Below, in pieces: positions 1 to 8,776 of a stretch of DNA of 31,995 nt (its first letter is position 1; every line of letters starts with the position of its first letter). Location of the stretch: positions 1 through 31,995 of the forward strand of contig CAZQDP010000019.1 of assembly GCA_964592375.1 (NCBI GenBank). Reading direction: 5' to 3'. Under the pieces are notes generated by a model, which was given only the letters and a program-made list of their open reading frames with translations, was not told the origin of the DNA and made no database searches. Both the position numbers and the translations under genes were made by a program. This DNA is from CAZQDP01 sp964592375 (GTDB lineage: Bacteria; Bacillota; Clostridia; RUG12999).

Positions 1-1
1 A

Positions 2-991
2 GTTGTGAGATCACTTGATAAGTTAAGAGAGGTGGAAGGCTACGCAAAGAAAGGCGAAACAAATGAACAATTAAAGGCAAGATACGATAAGTTTCTGGAA
101 ATTTATAATAGTGCTGTAAACGCTCCCGGTCCAAAAGCATATCCGGTTGAATTAGCACAACTCAAAGGTTGGATGGGGTTTTATGTTGAGCCTAAAAGGA
201 TTCTGGAACACTATTCATCCGGCGCAGCAGGGGATACTTTAAAGAATTTTGCAGATTATTATAACTTGAATACTGATTCGAGTTGGGGTCAATATTCTTG
301 GGAAGGTGAATGGGACAGCAACTGGGGGAAGATGGTATTAACCCAAAGCGGGGGAGCTGTTACAGGGACTTACACATGGGATAAAGGGAGAATTACCGGC
401 ACCGTAACCGGTAATAAGCTTGTTGGTACATGGGCAGAGACACCATCCTATGCGCCAAATAAAGATGCGGGCGCTATTGAATTCATTATGTCAGAAGATG
501 GGAAAACATTTACGGGAAAATGGTGTTATGAATCTTCGGGGAGTTGGAGCGGTTGGCAAGGAACAAAGCGCATTACTGCCATTTTACCTGCTCCTGAAGT
601 GAATGCGTTAATACCAAGAAATAATATAATACTTCAAATAAACAATCCTAATATGAGTTCAAATGGGAAATTAACAACATTAGATTCGGCACCTATTCTT
701 TATCATGACAGAACAGTATTGCCAATTCGAGCGGTGGTTGAGGCTATGGGTGGAACGGTTAGTTGGGATGATCGCTCTCAAAAGGTTACGGTAAGTGTTA
801 ACGGAACTACAATCGAAATGTGGCTTGACAATAAAACAATTAGCGTAGGTGGAAAAAGCAAAAACATTGATGTTGCACCAACTACAATCAATGACCGGAC
901 AATGGTTCCTGTGCGATTTATTGCGGATAACATTCCGGGATGTTCAATACAGTGGAATGATGCTACGCAGAGCGCAATCATCTCCTATTAG
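2..991 (+). CDS. Stalk-domain (copper amine oxidase N-like) protein, 5'-truncated
   Basis: The reading frame is open to the left edge (the codon at 2-4 is GTT), so the start probably lies outside the window. The last ~115 visible residues hold two half-repeats of the copper-amine-oxidase-N 'stalk' domain, seen as HDRTVLPIRAVVEAMGG..VSWDD and NDRTMVPVRFIADNI..IQWND. This domain is common in exported clostridial surface proteins and does not imply amine oxidase activity. Before it, roughly residues 97-190, is a Gly/Trp-rich beta domain (GEWDSNWGKMVLTQ, GRITGTVTGNKLVGTW, DGKTFTGKW) resembling MORN- or lipocalin-like beta repeats in other Firmicute exported proteins. A terminator follows at 1041-1084. 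The next gene carries the same stalk domain at its N terminus, which suggests a surface-protein locus. The exact function is unknown; the domain call is firm. Confidence 0.8.
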   Translation, partial: VVRSLDKLREVEGYAKKGETNEQLKARYDKFLEIYNSAVNAPGPKAYPVELAQLKGWMGFYVEPKRILEHYSSGAAGDTLKNFADYYNLNTDSSWGQYSWEGEWDSNWGKMVLTQSGGAVTGTYTWDKGRITGTVTGNKLVGTWAETPSYAPNKDAGAIEFIMSEDGKTFTGKWCYESSGSWSGWQGTKRITAILPAPEVNALIPRNNIILQINNPNMSSNGKLTTLDSAPILYHDRTVLPIRAVVEAMGGTVSWDDRSQKVTVSVNGTTIEMWLDNKTISVGGKSKNIDVAPTTINDRTMVPVRFIADNIPGCSIQWNDATQSAIISY

Positions 992-1040
992 CAGGAGATT
1001 TGTAAGGGTGCAAAATATCACGGCGAATACCAATAGAAAG

Positions 1041-1084
1041 CGGTCACTACTGGGAGATTATTATAGTGACCGTTCTATTTTTTT
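1041..1084 (+). terminator. Rho-independent terminator
   Basis: A perfect 9-bp stem (cggtcacta 1041-1049 with tagtgaccg 1064-1072) has a 14-nt loop and is followed by a T-rich tract with seven T at 1078-1084. It lies 50 nt after the first stalk-domain gene and separates it from the next one. Confidence 0.8.
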
Positions 1085-1117
1085 GCACGCTATGTAGTCC
1101 TACAACGCAGGACGATA

Positions 1118-1146
1118 TAGACAATCGTTGAAGTATATGCTATAAT
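1118..1146 (+). promoter_or_regulatory. Sigma-A-type promoter of the beta-helix/F5/8C gene
   Basis: TAGACA (1118-1123) and TATAAT (1141-1146) are 17 bp apart. A transcript would start near 1153 and carry a leader of about 150 nt before the ATG at 1305. In the 313-bp gap 992-1304 this promoter and the terminator at 1041-1084 are the only features I see. Confidence 0.55.
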
Positions 1147-1304
1147 TTAGTCAGTAAACATAACAGCAAGTTGCATAGCCTATTACAGTACAAAATATTA
1201 ATGCAAATGTAAATATCTTAAAAAACTAAATTATTAATAAGAATGAGTATTGGAAGCGGAAGACCCCGATACGAATGGATAACTTTTTTTGATGAAAGGG
1301 AAAA

Positions 1305-4300
1305 ATGAGTATGAATATCGCGAAATGGATATATAGTCTCATCGTCTATATTATTATTTTTAACATTTGCATGATTACGCATTTGGCATATGGCGAGGGG
1401 CAAAATGAGGATCTCAATGGTACAGTTGCACTTTTTATTCATAAACCCGATGCTTATCTTCATGGATATTTAGCGAGAATTGACAATCAGAATGAAAATG
1501 TATGCCCCATCATTATTGATGGTAGAACATTAGTGCCAATCAGATTTATTGCCGAGAGTTTAGAAGCAGGCGTTTCATGGAACGATGAGACATCTACCGC
1601 TACAATCTCGCAAGGTTCCAATGAAATTAGACTAAGGGTAGATAGCACATCGTATTATATCAATGAAGAAAAATTTTCTATGGAGGTAGCACCTAGGCTA
1701 CTACATGATAGGGTGTTTATTCCTCTAAGAGTCGTAGCAGAGGCATTAGAAAAGGAATTGATTTGGGACGATAGAGGACTAATTATCATCAGTGATAAAA
1801 CTGTGATTTCACAAAATGTGATCGAAATGCTAATAAGTGAAGTTTTTGCATATAGTGGGGTTATCCTGAAAGAGTTCTTTGTTTCTGCAGATGGAAGTGA
1901 CACAAATAGTGGTAGTATGCAGGCACCTTTTGCATCCATAGAAAAAGCAAAAGAAGAAGTCCGCAAAATAAACAAAAACATGAAAGGCGATATTATTATC
2001 AATATTCGAGAAGGCGAATATGTTTTAGATAAAACGTTCACTTTAGGTGAAAATGATGGTGGCTGCAATGGATATAAGGTCGTATATCGTGCATTTCAGG
2101 GCGAAAAAGTTACCATGAGCGGTGCAAAAAAAATTACCGGGTTTACTGAAGAAGTTATCGATGGCAAAACTTTATGGAAAGCAAAAGCACCGGTAGATTT
2201 TATGCGTCAGCTTTATGTCAATCATGAACGAAGAGAAAATGCGCTTTCAGATAAAATGTATAGTGCGACTAAAATAAGTGAGGATCAAAAAGGCTTTGAA
2301 GTACCCTGTGATATTTACCCAAAGGATGCAGATATGAGTGGAATGGAAATATACTATCCGTGCGAGGATTGGACCAGTAGAATTTTATTGGCTGATCAAA
2401 TCACTACAGTGGATGATAAAACGTGCCGCATTTCCACCAAATCGCCAACCTATGATTTTGCAATTAAACCACCCGTTTCCCCTGCCATTCATGTGGCATC
2501 AAAATTTTATCTTAAAAACGCATTGTTTTTAGTAAATAGAGAAGGCGAATGGTACTTTCATCCAAATACGAAAGAAGTATACTATTTGCCAAAGGCGGAA
2601 GAGAAAATGGATACGACCATTTTCCACGCACCTTTGCTGGAAAATCTTTTGAAAATAGATGGTAGCAGTCATATTGAAATAAGTGGGATAACTTTTATGG
2701 GTGCATCGTGGAACAACCCGTCCATTGATGGGTTTTATCCAAATCAAGCGCAAGACATTCGTTTTTCAAGCCAAGAAAACAAAATGATACCTTCGGCCAT
2801 TTCGGTAAGTCATTCAAAAAAACTCACTTTTTTTAGAAATACATTCACCAATTTAGGTGCATGCGCCATTGGAATATATGAGCATGTACAAAATAGTAAT
2901 ATCATCGGTAATTCCTTTTATCATTTATCGGACGGAGCGATCATCATTGGCAGAGTAAACCAGCGTAACGTGACAATTCAAGAAGGACTTTGCGACAATA
3001 TAAAAATAAGCAATAATTTTATTACAGATGTAGCCAAGGATTATCCTTCATCACCTGCGATTACAAGTTATTTTGCGAGCAATTTAGATATTTCAAATAA
3101 TGAGATTTGCAGTGTCCCTTATAGCGCCATTTCAATAGGGTGGAATTGGACAAATAAGATTGTAACTGCACGAGATCTAAAAGTAAAAAACAATTATATT
3201 CAAGATTGCATGAAGGTTACGAAAGATGGCGGTGGTATTTACACATTAGGTCAAATGCCAAATGCCGTGATTGAAGGAAACTATATTGATGGTGTTTTAG
3301 ATGTTTATTCCGGCATTTATTTAGATCAAGGAACGGCGTTGGCTGAGGTTAAAAATAACGTCGTTTTAGATGCGCCAACTGCCTATTTTTATAAAAATAA
3401 TGAACTCATTATAAAAGATAATTATTCTGATACGAAAGAGATTAAGGTGGGACTGCAACCTGAGAAGGACGATCCTACCATTCAGCTTTCTAATGCCAGG
3501 ATTGAACCCCCGAAAGACAGCAAGTTATTCCCAAATGAAGTAGATAAAATAAAAAATAAATCCGGATTACAAGCCGCATATAAGGATTTAAAAAATGGAT
3601 TTACAGAGGAAGCTCCTCGCATCAATATAAAAGACCAATTTGTGACCAAGGCTTTCCGGCCGCTATCCCTTGGCGCTGAAGTGTTTTGGGGCAATGAAGC
3701 CGTTGCAGATCCTGAAATTATATGGCAAGTGGTAAGTGCGCCACAAGCTGCAATGATTACGATTCCCGGTTGTAATACGCAAATTTGCAAGGGCATGATC
3801 AATGTGGACTATGAAGCGACAGATGATGCGCAAGTCGTATTTAGCATTGAAGGTGAATATGTGATAAAACCTAAAATAGGTGGAAAATTAGTGGATAAAG
3901 AAGTGCATGTTTCCGTCTTAAACGATGATAGCAATGTAACCAATGTAGCCTTGCACAAAAAGGCCATATCCAATACAAGCTGGAGCGAAGCTTATACCGC
4001 CGAAAAGATTGTGGATGGTAATATTGGAACAGAATGGGCGAGTAAAAATCAACCCAATGTTTTTGATTATGTAATCATTGATTTAGAAAAGGCATATCAG
4101 ATAAAGAGAATTGATGTGGTTATGCGGCAAAACGTAGATAATAGTGTTACCAGAAAGTCTTTTGATATTCAGGTGAGCAACACAGAAGATTTTAAAAGCT
4201 ATGTTTTAGTAGGACGTCAAGGCTTAGAACCGCTCCCGTTCGCATCCACATGGAGTAGAACATTCGGTGGAGATGAGGCATACCGCTATGTGAGGATAAT

Positions 4301-4361
4301 AACAAATAAGCCAAATAGTCATAAGGCACTTGCGGAGCTGAGCGTTTTCGCGCAAAAGTGA
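1305..4361 (+). CDS. Exported stalk-domain / GH141-like beta-helix / F5/8C protein
   Basis: Large secreted protein of 1018 aa, probably acting on polysaccharide. Residues ~1-30 form a signal peptide ending LAYG. Residues ~45-165 are a copper-amine-oxidase-N stalk domain (DGRTLVPIRFIAESLEAGVSW and DRVFIPLRVVAEALE). From residue 190 (EFFVSADGSDTNSGS..PFASIEKAKEEVR) a right-handed parallel beta-helix runs to about 700, with DISNN- and KVKNNYI-type turns; its opening (YRAFQGEKVTMSGAKKITGF, then RQLYVNHERRENA) resembles the GH141 family of fucosidase/xylanase-type enzymes. Residues ~880-1018 are an F5/8 type C (discoidin/CBM32-like) carbohydrate-binding domain (NVALHKKA..VDGNIGTEWAS). ATG 1305 and ATG 1311 are both possible: the GAAAGGG site ends 4 nt before the first and 10 nt before the second. 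Enzyme activity and substrate are inferred from fold resemblance only. Confidence 0.82.
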   Translation: MSMNIAKWIYSLIVYIIIFNICMITHLAYGEGQNEDLNGTVALFIHKPDAYLHGYLARIDNQNENVCPIIIDGRTLVPIRFIAESLEAGVSWNDETSTATISQGSNEIRLRVDSTSYYINEEKFSMEVAPRLLHDRVFIPLRVVAEALEKELIWDDRGLIIISDKTVISQNVIEMLISEVFAYSGVILKEFFVSADGSDTNSGSMQAPFASIEKAKEEVRKINKNMKGDIIINIREGEYVLDKTFTLGENDGGCNGYKVVYRAFQGEKVTMSGAKKITGFTEEVIDGKTLWKAKAPVDFMRQLYVNHERRENALSDKMYSATKISEDQKGFEVPCDIYPKDADMSGMEIYYPCEDWTSRILLADQITTVDDKTCRISTKSPTYDFAIKPPVSPAIHVASKFYLKNALFLVNREGEWYFHPNTKEVYYLPKAEEKMDTTIFHAPLLENLLKIDGSSHIEISGITFMGASWNNPSIDGFYPNQAQDIRFSSQENKMIPSAISVSHSKKLTFFRNTFTNLGACAIGIYEHVQNSNIIGNSFYHLSDGAIIIGRVNQRNVTIQEGLCDNIKISNNFITDVAKDYPSSPAITSYFASNLDISNNEICSVPYSAISIGWNWTNKIVTARDLKVKNNYIQDCMKVTKDGGGIYTLGQMPNAVIEGNYIDGVLDVYSGIYLDQGTALAEVKNNVVLDAPTAYFYKNNELIIKDNYSDTKEIKVGLQPEKDDPTIQLSNARIEPPKDSKLFPNEVDKIKNKSGLQAAYKDLKNGFTEEAPRINIKDQFVTKAFRPLSLGAEVFWGNEAVADPEIIWQVVSAPQAAMITIPGCNTQICKGMINVDYEATDDAQVVFSIEGEYVIKPKIGGKLVDKEVHVSVLNDDSNVTNVALHKKAISNTSWSEAYTAEKIVDGNIGTEWASKNQPNVFDYVIIDLEKAYQIKRIDVVMRQNVDNSVTRKSFDIQVSNTEDFKSYVLVGRQGLEPLPFASTWSRTFGGDEAYRYVRIITNKPNSHKALAELSVFAQK

Positions 4362-4500
4362 TTTTTGACCACATTCGATACTGCTTCCAATCTATGGGCT
4401 GACACTGAATAAAAATGCTCCCAACATTTCGGTTAGTTTAATATTTGAACACAGAATACTGTACATACAGAAGAACACTGTAACTTATTTAAAAAATGTA

Positions 4501-4529
4501 TTGCAAATGGAAAAAATTTATTGTATAAT
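4501..4529 (+). promoter_or_regulatory. Sigma-A-type promoter of manA
   Basis: TTGCAA (4501-4506), a 17-bp spacer, and TATAAT (4524-4529) place the transcript start near 4536, about 34 nt before the manA ATG. The promoter also argues against using the in-frame TTG at 4501 as a start codon. I see nothing else clear in the 208-bp gap 4362-4569. Confidence 0.8.
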
Positions 4530-4569
4530 AATTTATGGTTTCGTTTGTTTTACAAGGAGGAAATACATA

Positions 4570-5622
4570 ATGGACGACTTATATCCCTTGCGAATGCGCT
4601 CCGTCTACAAGGATTATGTGTGGGGCGGTGGCGCTATTAAGGATGTTTTTAAAAAGAAGACGCCTTTTAAGAAAACGGCTGAAAGCTGGGAAGTGGCATG
4701 CCATAAAGATGGCAAAAGTGTTGTCGACAATGGCGCTCGTGCAGGGCGTACATTAGAGGAACTAGCAAAGACGATGGGTGAGAGTTTGCTGGGCAGTCTT
4801 TGTGAGACTGAGCAGTTTCCTTTGTTGTTTAAAATTATTGATGCACAGAGCAATTTATCTGTGCAGGTGCATCCCGATGACCAGTATGCGGCTACCCATG
4901 AAAATGGTGAGCGTGGTAAAACAGAGATGTGGGTTATTTTTGATGCCAAGCCCGGTGCAAAGATCGCATATGGGTTTAATCAAGAAATCACCGCCGAAGA
5001 GTTTAAAAAAGCAATTTCCACCGATCGGTTGCAGGAGTTATTGCGTTTTATTGAAGTGGAAAAGGGCGACTGTTTTTTTATTGATGCAGGCAGAGTGCAT
5101 GCCATTGGGGAAGGGATTTTGATTGCCGAAATTCAGCAGAATTCCAATGCCACCTATAGGGTATATGATTGGGGAAGAATGGGAGAGGATGGAAAACCTC
5201 GTCCGTTGCATATTGAGAAGGCCATTGAAACGTGTAATTTTGACTATGAAGAGGATTATGAAAAAATGCAAGCGCTTCTCATTGAGGAAGAGGGAGCAGA
5301 TAGAAGCATGTTGGTGTGCTGTCGCTATTTTGCGGCCGAGCATGTGAAGGTTACGGACATTGCGCAGGAAAAAGCGGATGGCAGAAGTTTTCATATTATC
5401 TTCTTTACATTTGGAAGTGGCGAAATAGCGTTTGGTGATGGGAAAACCATGGAATTTGTCAAAGGTGAAAGTTATGTTATTCCCGCAGACATGGGGGAAT
5501 ACACCATCAGTGGAAAATGCAAATACTTAAAATCCTATATTCCCGAATTTGAAAATGATTTTCTCCAGCCGCTTGTCAATGCCGGATACACCGAGGAAGA
5601 GGTAATCGCGTTGCTGAAATAA
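4570..5622 (+). CDS. manA: Mannose-6-phosphate isomerase, class I
   Basis: Interconverts mannose 6-phosphate and fructose 6-phosphate in the cytoplasm, linking mannose use or GDP-mannose supply to glycolysis. At 350 aa it is slightly longer than Bacillus ManA/Pmi (~315 aa). The cupin zinc site is complete: Q99 and H101 in VQVHPDD, E119 in KTEMWVIF, and H177 in GRVHAIGEG. The family segment IQQNSNATYRVYDWGR follows. The C-terminal third is a second cupin-like domain. ATG 4570 is chosen because AAGGAGG stands 7 nt upstream; an in-frame extension to 4501 would lie inside the promoter. It has its own promoter and terminator, so it is a single-gene unit. The GH26-like protein at the far end of the window is too distant to link to mannose use. 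Confidence 0.95.
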   Translation: MDDLYPLRMRSVYKDYVWGGGAIKDVFKKKTPFKKTAESWEVACHKDGKSVVDNGARAGRTLEELAKTMGESLLGSLCETEQFPLLFKIIDAQSNLSVQVHPDDQYAATHENGERGKTEMWVIFDAKPGAKIAYGFNQEITAEEFKKAISTDRLQELLRFIEVEKGDCFFIDAGRVHAIGEGILIAEIQQNSNATYRVYDWGRMGEDGKPRPLHIEKAIETCNFDYEEDYEKMQALLIEEEGADRSMLVCCRYFAAEHVKVTDIAQEKADGRSFHIIFFTFGSGEIAFGDGKTMEFVKGESYVIPADMGEYTISGKCKYLKSYIPEFENDFLQPLVNAGYTEEEVIALLK

Positions 5623-5640
5623 TCAATACTGACAAATAAA

Positions 5641-5674
5641 AACCCGTTGCAATGAGTTTGCAGCGGGTTTTTTT
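5641..5674 (+). terminator. Rho-independent terminator of manA
   Basis: A 12-bp stem with one G-T pair (aacccgttgcaa 5641-5652 with ttgcagcgggtt 5658-5669), a 5-nt loop and seven T (5668-5674), 18 nt after the manA stop. Confidence 0.92.
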
Positions 5675-5791
5675 ATGATTTCACCATTTCATTTTGACCT
5701 TACTTTCGAGTAGCTCATTACATTTTTTACATATATATGGAATTTTGGTTGCCCACTTTGAATACAAATGTTGTATAGGGAGGGTAGACAT

Positions 5792-6553
5792 ATGAAAATT
5801 TTTGTTTTGGGGAAGGATACAATGATAATGTATGCACTGACTGCATTATTAATTGTAGGGATCATAGGTTTTGGGACAATGACGAAAATTCTGTCAACAA
5901 GCGGAGATATGAAGGAGCAACTGCCTGTATACAATGTGGAGCGAGCAGATAAAAAAATTGCACTTACATTTGATGCGGCATGGGGGGCTGATGACACAGA
6001 AGAACTCATTAGCATCATGGGCGAATACAATATCAAATGCAGTTTTTTTGTGGTCGGTGGCTGGGCGGACAAATATCCGCAGGCGGTGAAGGCGTTTGCC
6101 GCTAAGGGGCATGAAATTCTCAATCACTCAGACGGTCATCGGCATATGAATGATATGCATCCGGAGGAAATAAAAACCGCTTTACTTACCTGCGAAAGTA
6201 AAATAAAAGCACTGACGGGAAGCTCGCCAATGCTCTTTCGTACGCCATATGGGGAATATAACAATCAGGTGATTAAGGCGAGCGCTCAAGCAGGATTTAT
6301 GACAGTGCAGTGGGATGTAGACAGCTTGGACTGGAAGGATCTATCCCCCCAGGATATCCAAAAACGCGTACTGAAAAAAGTGAAAAGCGGATCCATATGC
6401 TTATTCCATAATGGTGCAAAAAATACGCCTGCGGCGTTGAGGCTCATTATTCCAGAGCTTAAAAAGCAGGGTTATGAAATGGTAAAGGTATCAGAAATTT
6501 TGTATAAAAACAATTATAGAATTGATCACGCCGGTAAGCAGATAAGCAACTGA
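5792..6553 (+). CDS. PdaB-like polysaccharide deacetylase
   Basis: NodB-type carbohydrate esterase family 4 deacetylase that removes acetyl groups from envelope polysaccharide such as peptidoglycan. It has 253 aa, with an N-terminal membrane anchor or signal at about residues 10-30 (MYALTALLIVGIIGF) and the catalytic domain outside the membrane. Motif 1 is TFDAAWG with D61, the variant seen in the sporulation deacetylase PdaB instead of the usual TFDDG. Motif 2 is H112-S-D-G-H116. Other family segments are RTPYGEYN, WDVDSLDW and ICLFHNG. ATG 5792 is preferred over ATG 5768 because GGGAGGG sits 7 nt in front of it. Sporulation is suggested by the motif variant and by the coat-like genes at 8165-8637, but is not proven. 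Confidence 0.88.
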   Translation: MKIFVLGKDTMIMYALTALLIVGIIGFGTMTKILSTSGDMKEQLPVYNVERADKKIALTFDAAWGADDTEELISIMGEYNIKCSFFVVGGWADKYPQAVKAFAAKGHEILNHSDGHRHMNDMHPEEIKTALLTCESKIKALTGSSPMLFRTPYGEYNNQVIKASAQAGFMTVQWDVDSLDWKDLSPQDIQKRVLKKVKSGSICLFHNGAKNTPAALRLIIPELKKQGYEMVKVSEILYKNNYRIDHAGKQISN

Positions 6554-6575
6554 TATGTGAAAAGGAATGATGAAA

Positions 6576-7208
6576 ATGTACGAATATTGTAATGACAACA
6601 ACAAGGCTTGTGCTATCGGTATCATAGGGAGCGAAATGACCTTTAGCCACAATCACAGCGGAGAGGATTTTTATCATTTTATCTTGAAGGTGCAGAGGCT
6701 GAGCAAGACGGATGATGAGATTAACGTAACCATTTCGGGAAAACTGCTCAGTAGTATTGCGTGTGAAATGGGTACACAGGTAGAGGTTTGCGGTCAATAC
6801 CGATCCTACAACAATTATACCGGAGAGGGCAGTCGGCTGATTTTGACCTTGTTTGCACACAGCATCTGCCTGACGAATGAGAATACAGACACTACAAACC
6901 CAAATCACATCTCACTGAGCGGATTTTTGTGCAAGGCTCCCGTGTATAGAACGACTCCCTTTGGGAGAGAGATTACGGATATTCTTGTCGCTGTGAATAG
7001 AAGCTATGGAAAATCCGACTACATACCTTGTATTGTATGGGGCAGAAATGCCAAATTTGCGTCTACGCTTCAGGTTGGCGATCCAGTAAAGCTTTGTGGC
7101 AGAATGCAGAGTAGACAATATCAAAAGCGTGATATGCAAGATGAAATCACAATCAAAACAGCCTATGAAATTTCCGTGTCGGGCATTGAAAAGGGTGATG
7201 GTATATGA
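6576..7208 (+). CDS. Double OB-fold, SSB-like protein
   Basis: About 210 aa that look like two OB folds in tandem. The first half contains FYHFILKVQRLSKTDDEINVTISGKL, an SSB-like strand pattern. The second starts ISLSGFLCKAPVYRTTPFGREITDILVAVNRSYGKSDYIPCIVWGRNAKFA..LQVGDPVKLCGRMQSR, a clear SSB-type OB pattern. It lacks the acidic DDDIPF-like tail through which housekeeping SSBs bind partners. Starts at ATG 6567, 6570 and 6576 are in frame; AAAGGA at 6561-6566 best serves 6576. Its stop overlaps the next gene by 4 nt (ATGA), so the two are probably translationally coupled. Clostridia carry similar two-OB proteins in addition to normal SSB. Single-strand DNA binding is an inference from fold. 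Confidence 0.72.
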   Translation: MYEYCNDNNKACAIGIIGSEMTFSHNHSGEDFYHFILKVQRLSKTDDEINVTISGKLLSSIACEMGTQVEVCGQYRSYNNYTGEGSRLILTLFAHSICLTNENTDTTNPNHISLSGFLCKAPVYRTTPFGREITDILVAVNRSYGKSDYIPCIVWGRNAKFASTLQVGDPVKLCGRMQSRQYQKRDMQDEITIKTAYEISVSGIEKGDGI

Positions 7209-8092
7209 TGCGCGAATATGTTATATTTTCTGCTGCCAAAGGTGGAAGCGGCATTGCACGTATTGAAAAAATCCACGAAGGACATCGAATTAGCATTGAT
7301 GTGAGCGGCCACAGAAGGCTTCATCACAATGAGGTTATGAAAGCATTTGTCGTGGACAGCTATCAGCCACTGACCATGCATTTAATCGGCAGCTTGGAAA
7401 CGGGAAGAGCTGTATTTACAATTGATGAGGGCAACCCCTTTAAAGGGGTCGCACTGATGTGTAAAAATGTAGAATCCGGACTCAGCGAGCCTTTATTTTG
7501 GGGGCAACGCAAAGGGCATGAGGTCGATTGGGAGGCCTTATTTGCACAGGAAGAGGAAAAAAACGTGCTATCAAAGGGAAGAGAAGAGCACCAAATGCAA
7601 GACCCACCTGTCATATCGGAGCAAAGCGACGCAAATGAGGTCATATCCGAAGAGGCAGATAATAACCAAGAGGAACAAACCCCAGAGGAAGCGGAGCGTG
7701 TCGCAGATAATGCGGAGGCGCAAAATAAAAATCAAACGCATTGCAGCGAGGAACAAGGAGGAGAAAAAATGAGTGGGTTTGGCGCTTTTGGAGGCGGCAA
7801 CTTTCAATGGCATAAGGTAAACGGATATTATGGCCTATACTCTTATGATGTCGTGGCGCATATTCTATCCATCGGGCAAGTCAAGGATATGATTGAGGAA
7901 ACCGGCTATTATATTACGGGCGTAATGGAGAAGGATAACACAACATACGTGGCTATTGCGCTTGCGGCAAATCAAAATCCTTTTGAAGGGCTCGAAAAAT
8001 ATACAACCTCACTCGTTGATGAAAATAAAAAGCATTATGTCGTTTGCTGTGGTGTGGATGAAAAGGGAGAATTTTTTTGCAAACTTGAATAA
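7205..8092 (+). CDS. Unrecognised two-domain protein with acidic linker
   Basis: I do not recognise a named family. It has 295 aa and no signal peptide or membrane segment. Residues 1-~110 form a mixed beta-rich domain (YVIFSAAKGGSGIARIEKI..). Residues ~115-190 are a Glu/Gln/Asn-rich, probably disordered linker. Residues ~195-295 form a C-terminal domain starting with Gly-rich GFGAFGGGNFQWHKVNGYYGLYSY. The FQWHKV..Y..ETGYYITGV pattern is reminiscent of C-terminal domains in other clostridial proteins of unknown function, a weak resemblance from memory. The start ATG overlaps the stop of the double-OB gene (ATGA), with AAAAGGGTGA upstream, so the two products may work together. Coat-like genes follow. 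Confidence 0.7.
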   Translation: MMREYVIFSAAKGGSGIARIEKIHEGHRISIDVSGHRRLHHNEVMKAFVVDSYQPLTMHLIGSLETGRAVFTIDEGNPFKGVALMCKNVESGLSEPLFWGQRKGHEVDWEALFAQEEEKNVLSKGREEHQMQDPPVISEQSDANEVISEEADNNQEEQTPEEAERVADNAEAQNKNQTHCSEEQGGEKMSGFGAFGGGNFQWHKVNGYYGLYSYDVVAHILSIGQVKDMIEETGYYITGVMEKDNTTYVAIALAANQNPFEGLEKYTTSLVDENKKHYVVCCGVDEKGEFFCKLE

Positions 8093-8164
8093 TAAAGGAA
8101 AAAGCGGAAAATAATATACATGGATAAGGGCCCGAAAATCAAATGAAAAGGAGCGATGCAAAGC

Positions 8165-8353
8165 ATGAGCAATATCACGACCAAGGAGCTGACGGCCATT
8201 GAGGACCAGCTGGGCACAGAGTCGAACCTGGTAAAAAAATATCGTACATTTGCCCAGCAGTGTACGGACGCACAACTTAAGACAAAGTGTACCCAAATCG
8301 CGGATAAGCATCAGCAGCATTTCAACACACTGATGACCTATTTAGGAAGCTAA
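8165..8353 (+). CDS. Small CotF-like coat/ferritin-like helical protein
   Basis: A 62-aa all-helical protein (KELTAIEDQLGTESNLVKKY, then CTDAQLKTKCTQIADKHQQHF) with the E..L..E..L..KY / H..H spacing of the short CotF-like coat proteins of clostridia. That is about one helical hairpin, half of a CotF domain. ATG 8165 is chosen over ATG 8156 because AAAAGGAG lies too close to the latter. It is followed 14 nt later by a second member of the same type. A role in the spore coat is inferred from the family and the pairing. Confidence 0.7.
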   Translation: MSNITTKELTAIEDQLGTESNLVKKYRTFAQQCTDAQLKTKCTQIADKHQQHFNTLMTYLGS

Positions 8354-8367
8354 CAGGAGGATAAAAA

Positions 8368-8637
8368 ATGGTGAATGCAGGAAGTTTTATGGGGGATAAG
8401 GAAATCCTAAACGATACCATATCCAGTCAAAAGCATGTGGAATCGGTATACAACACATATGCAGGTGAATGTGTCAATGTAAGCCTTCGAAATGATTTTC
8501 TGAATATTTTAAAAGAAGAACATGATATTCAGAGCGACTTATTTAACGAAATGAATAAGAGAGGCTGGTATCCGCTAAAACAGGCGGATGCAAACCAAAT
8601 CAATCAGGTAAAGACCATGTTTCAAAACGCATTATAA
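8368..8637 (+). CDS. CotF-family spore coat-like protein
   Basis: An 89-aa helical protein (ILNDTISSQKHVESVYNTYA, then LRNDFLNILKEEHDIQSDLFNEMNKRGWYP) matching the C-terminal part of the CotF coat family, including the E-H-x(5)-LF..M..RGWYP pattern. AGGAGG sits 8 nt ahead of the ATG. It forms a pair with the 62-aa protein just upstream and ends at a strong terminator, so the two are the last genes of this unit. The family is associated with the endospore coat, which is one reason to think that the organism sporulates. Confidence 0.82.
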   Translation: MVNAGSFMGDKEILNDTISSQKHVESVYNTYAGECVNVSLRNDFLNILKEEHDIQSDLFNEMNKRGWYPLKQADANQINQVKTMFQNAL

Positions 8638-8652
8638 TTTTTGCGCTGCAAA

Positions 8653-8684
8653 AAGGCCCCGGTTCTCGCCGAGGGCCTTTTTTT
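8653..8684 (+). terminator. Rho-independent terminator after the coat-like genes
   Basis: GC-rich stem (aaggccc 8653-8659 with gggcctt 8673-8679) followed by a run of seven T (8678-8684), 16 nt after the stop. Confidence 0.92.
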
Positions 8685-8776
8685 ACGAAATTTATTATTT
8701 TGCTCATCGCATGGCTTGCTTGCAGGAGGGGCATAAGGGTATATTCATTAAAAATGCCAAAAATATTGATAAATTA

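Noticed and set aside
4501..4569. An N-terminal extension of manA from TTG 4501
   Set aside because: The stretch contains the -35 and -10 boxes of the manA promoter, and AAGGAGG clearly serves ATG 4570.
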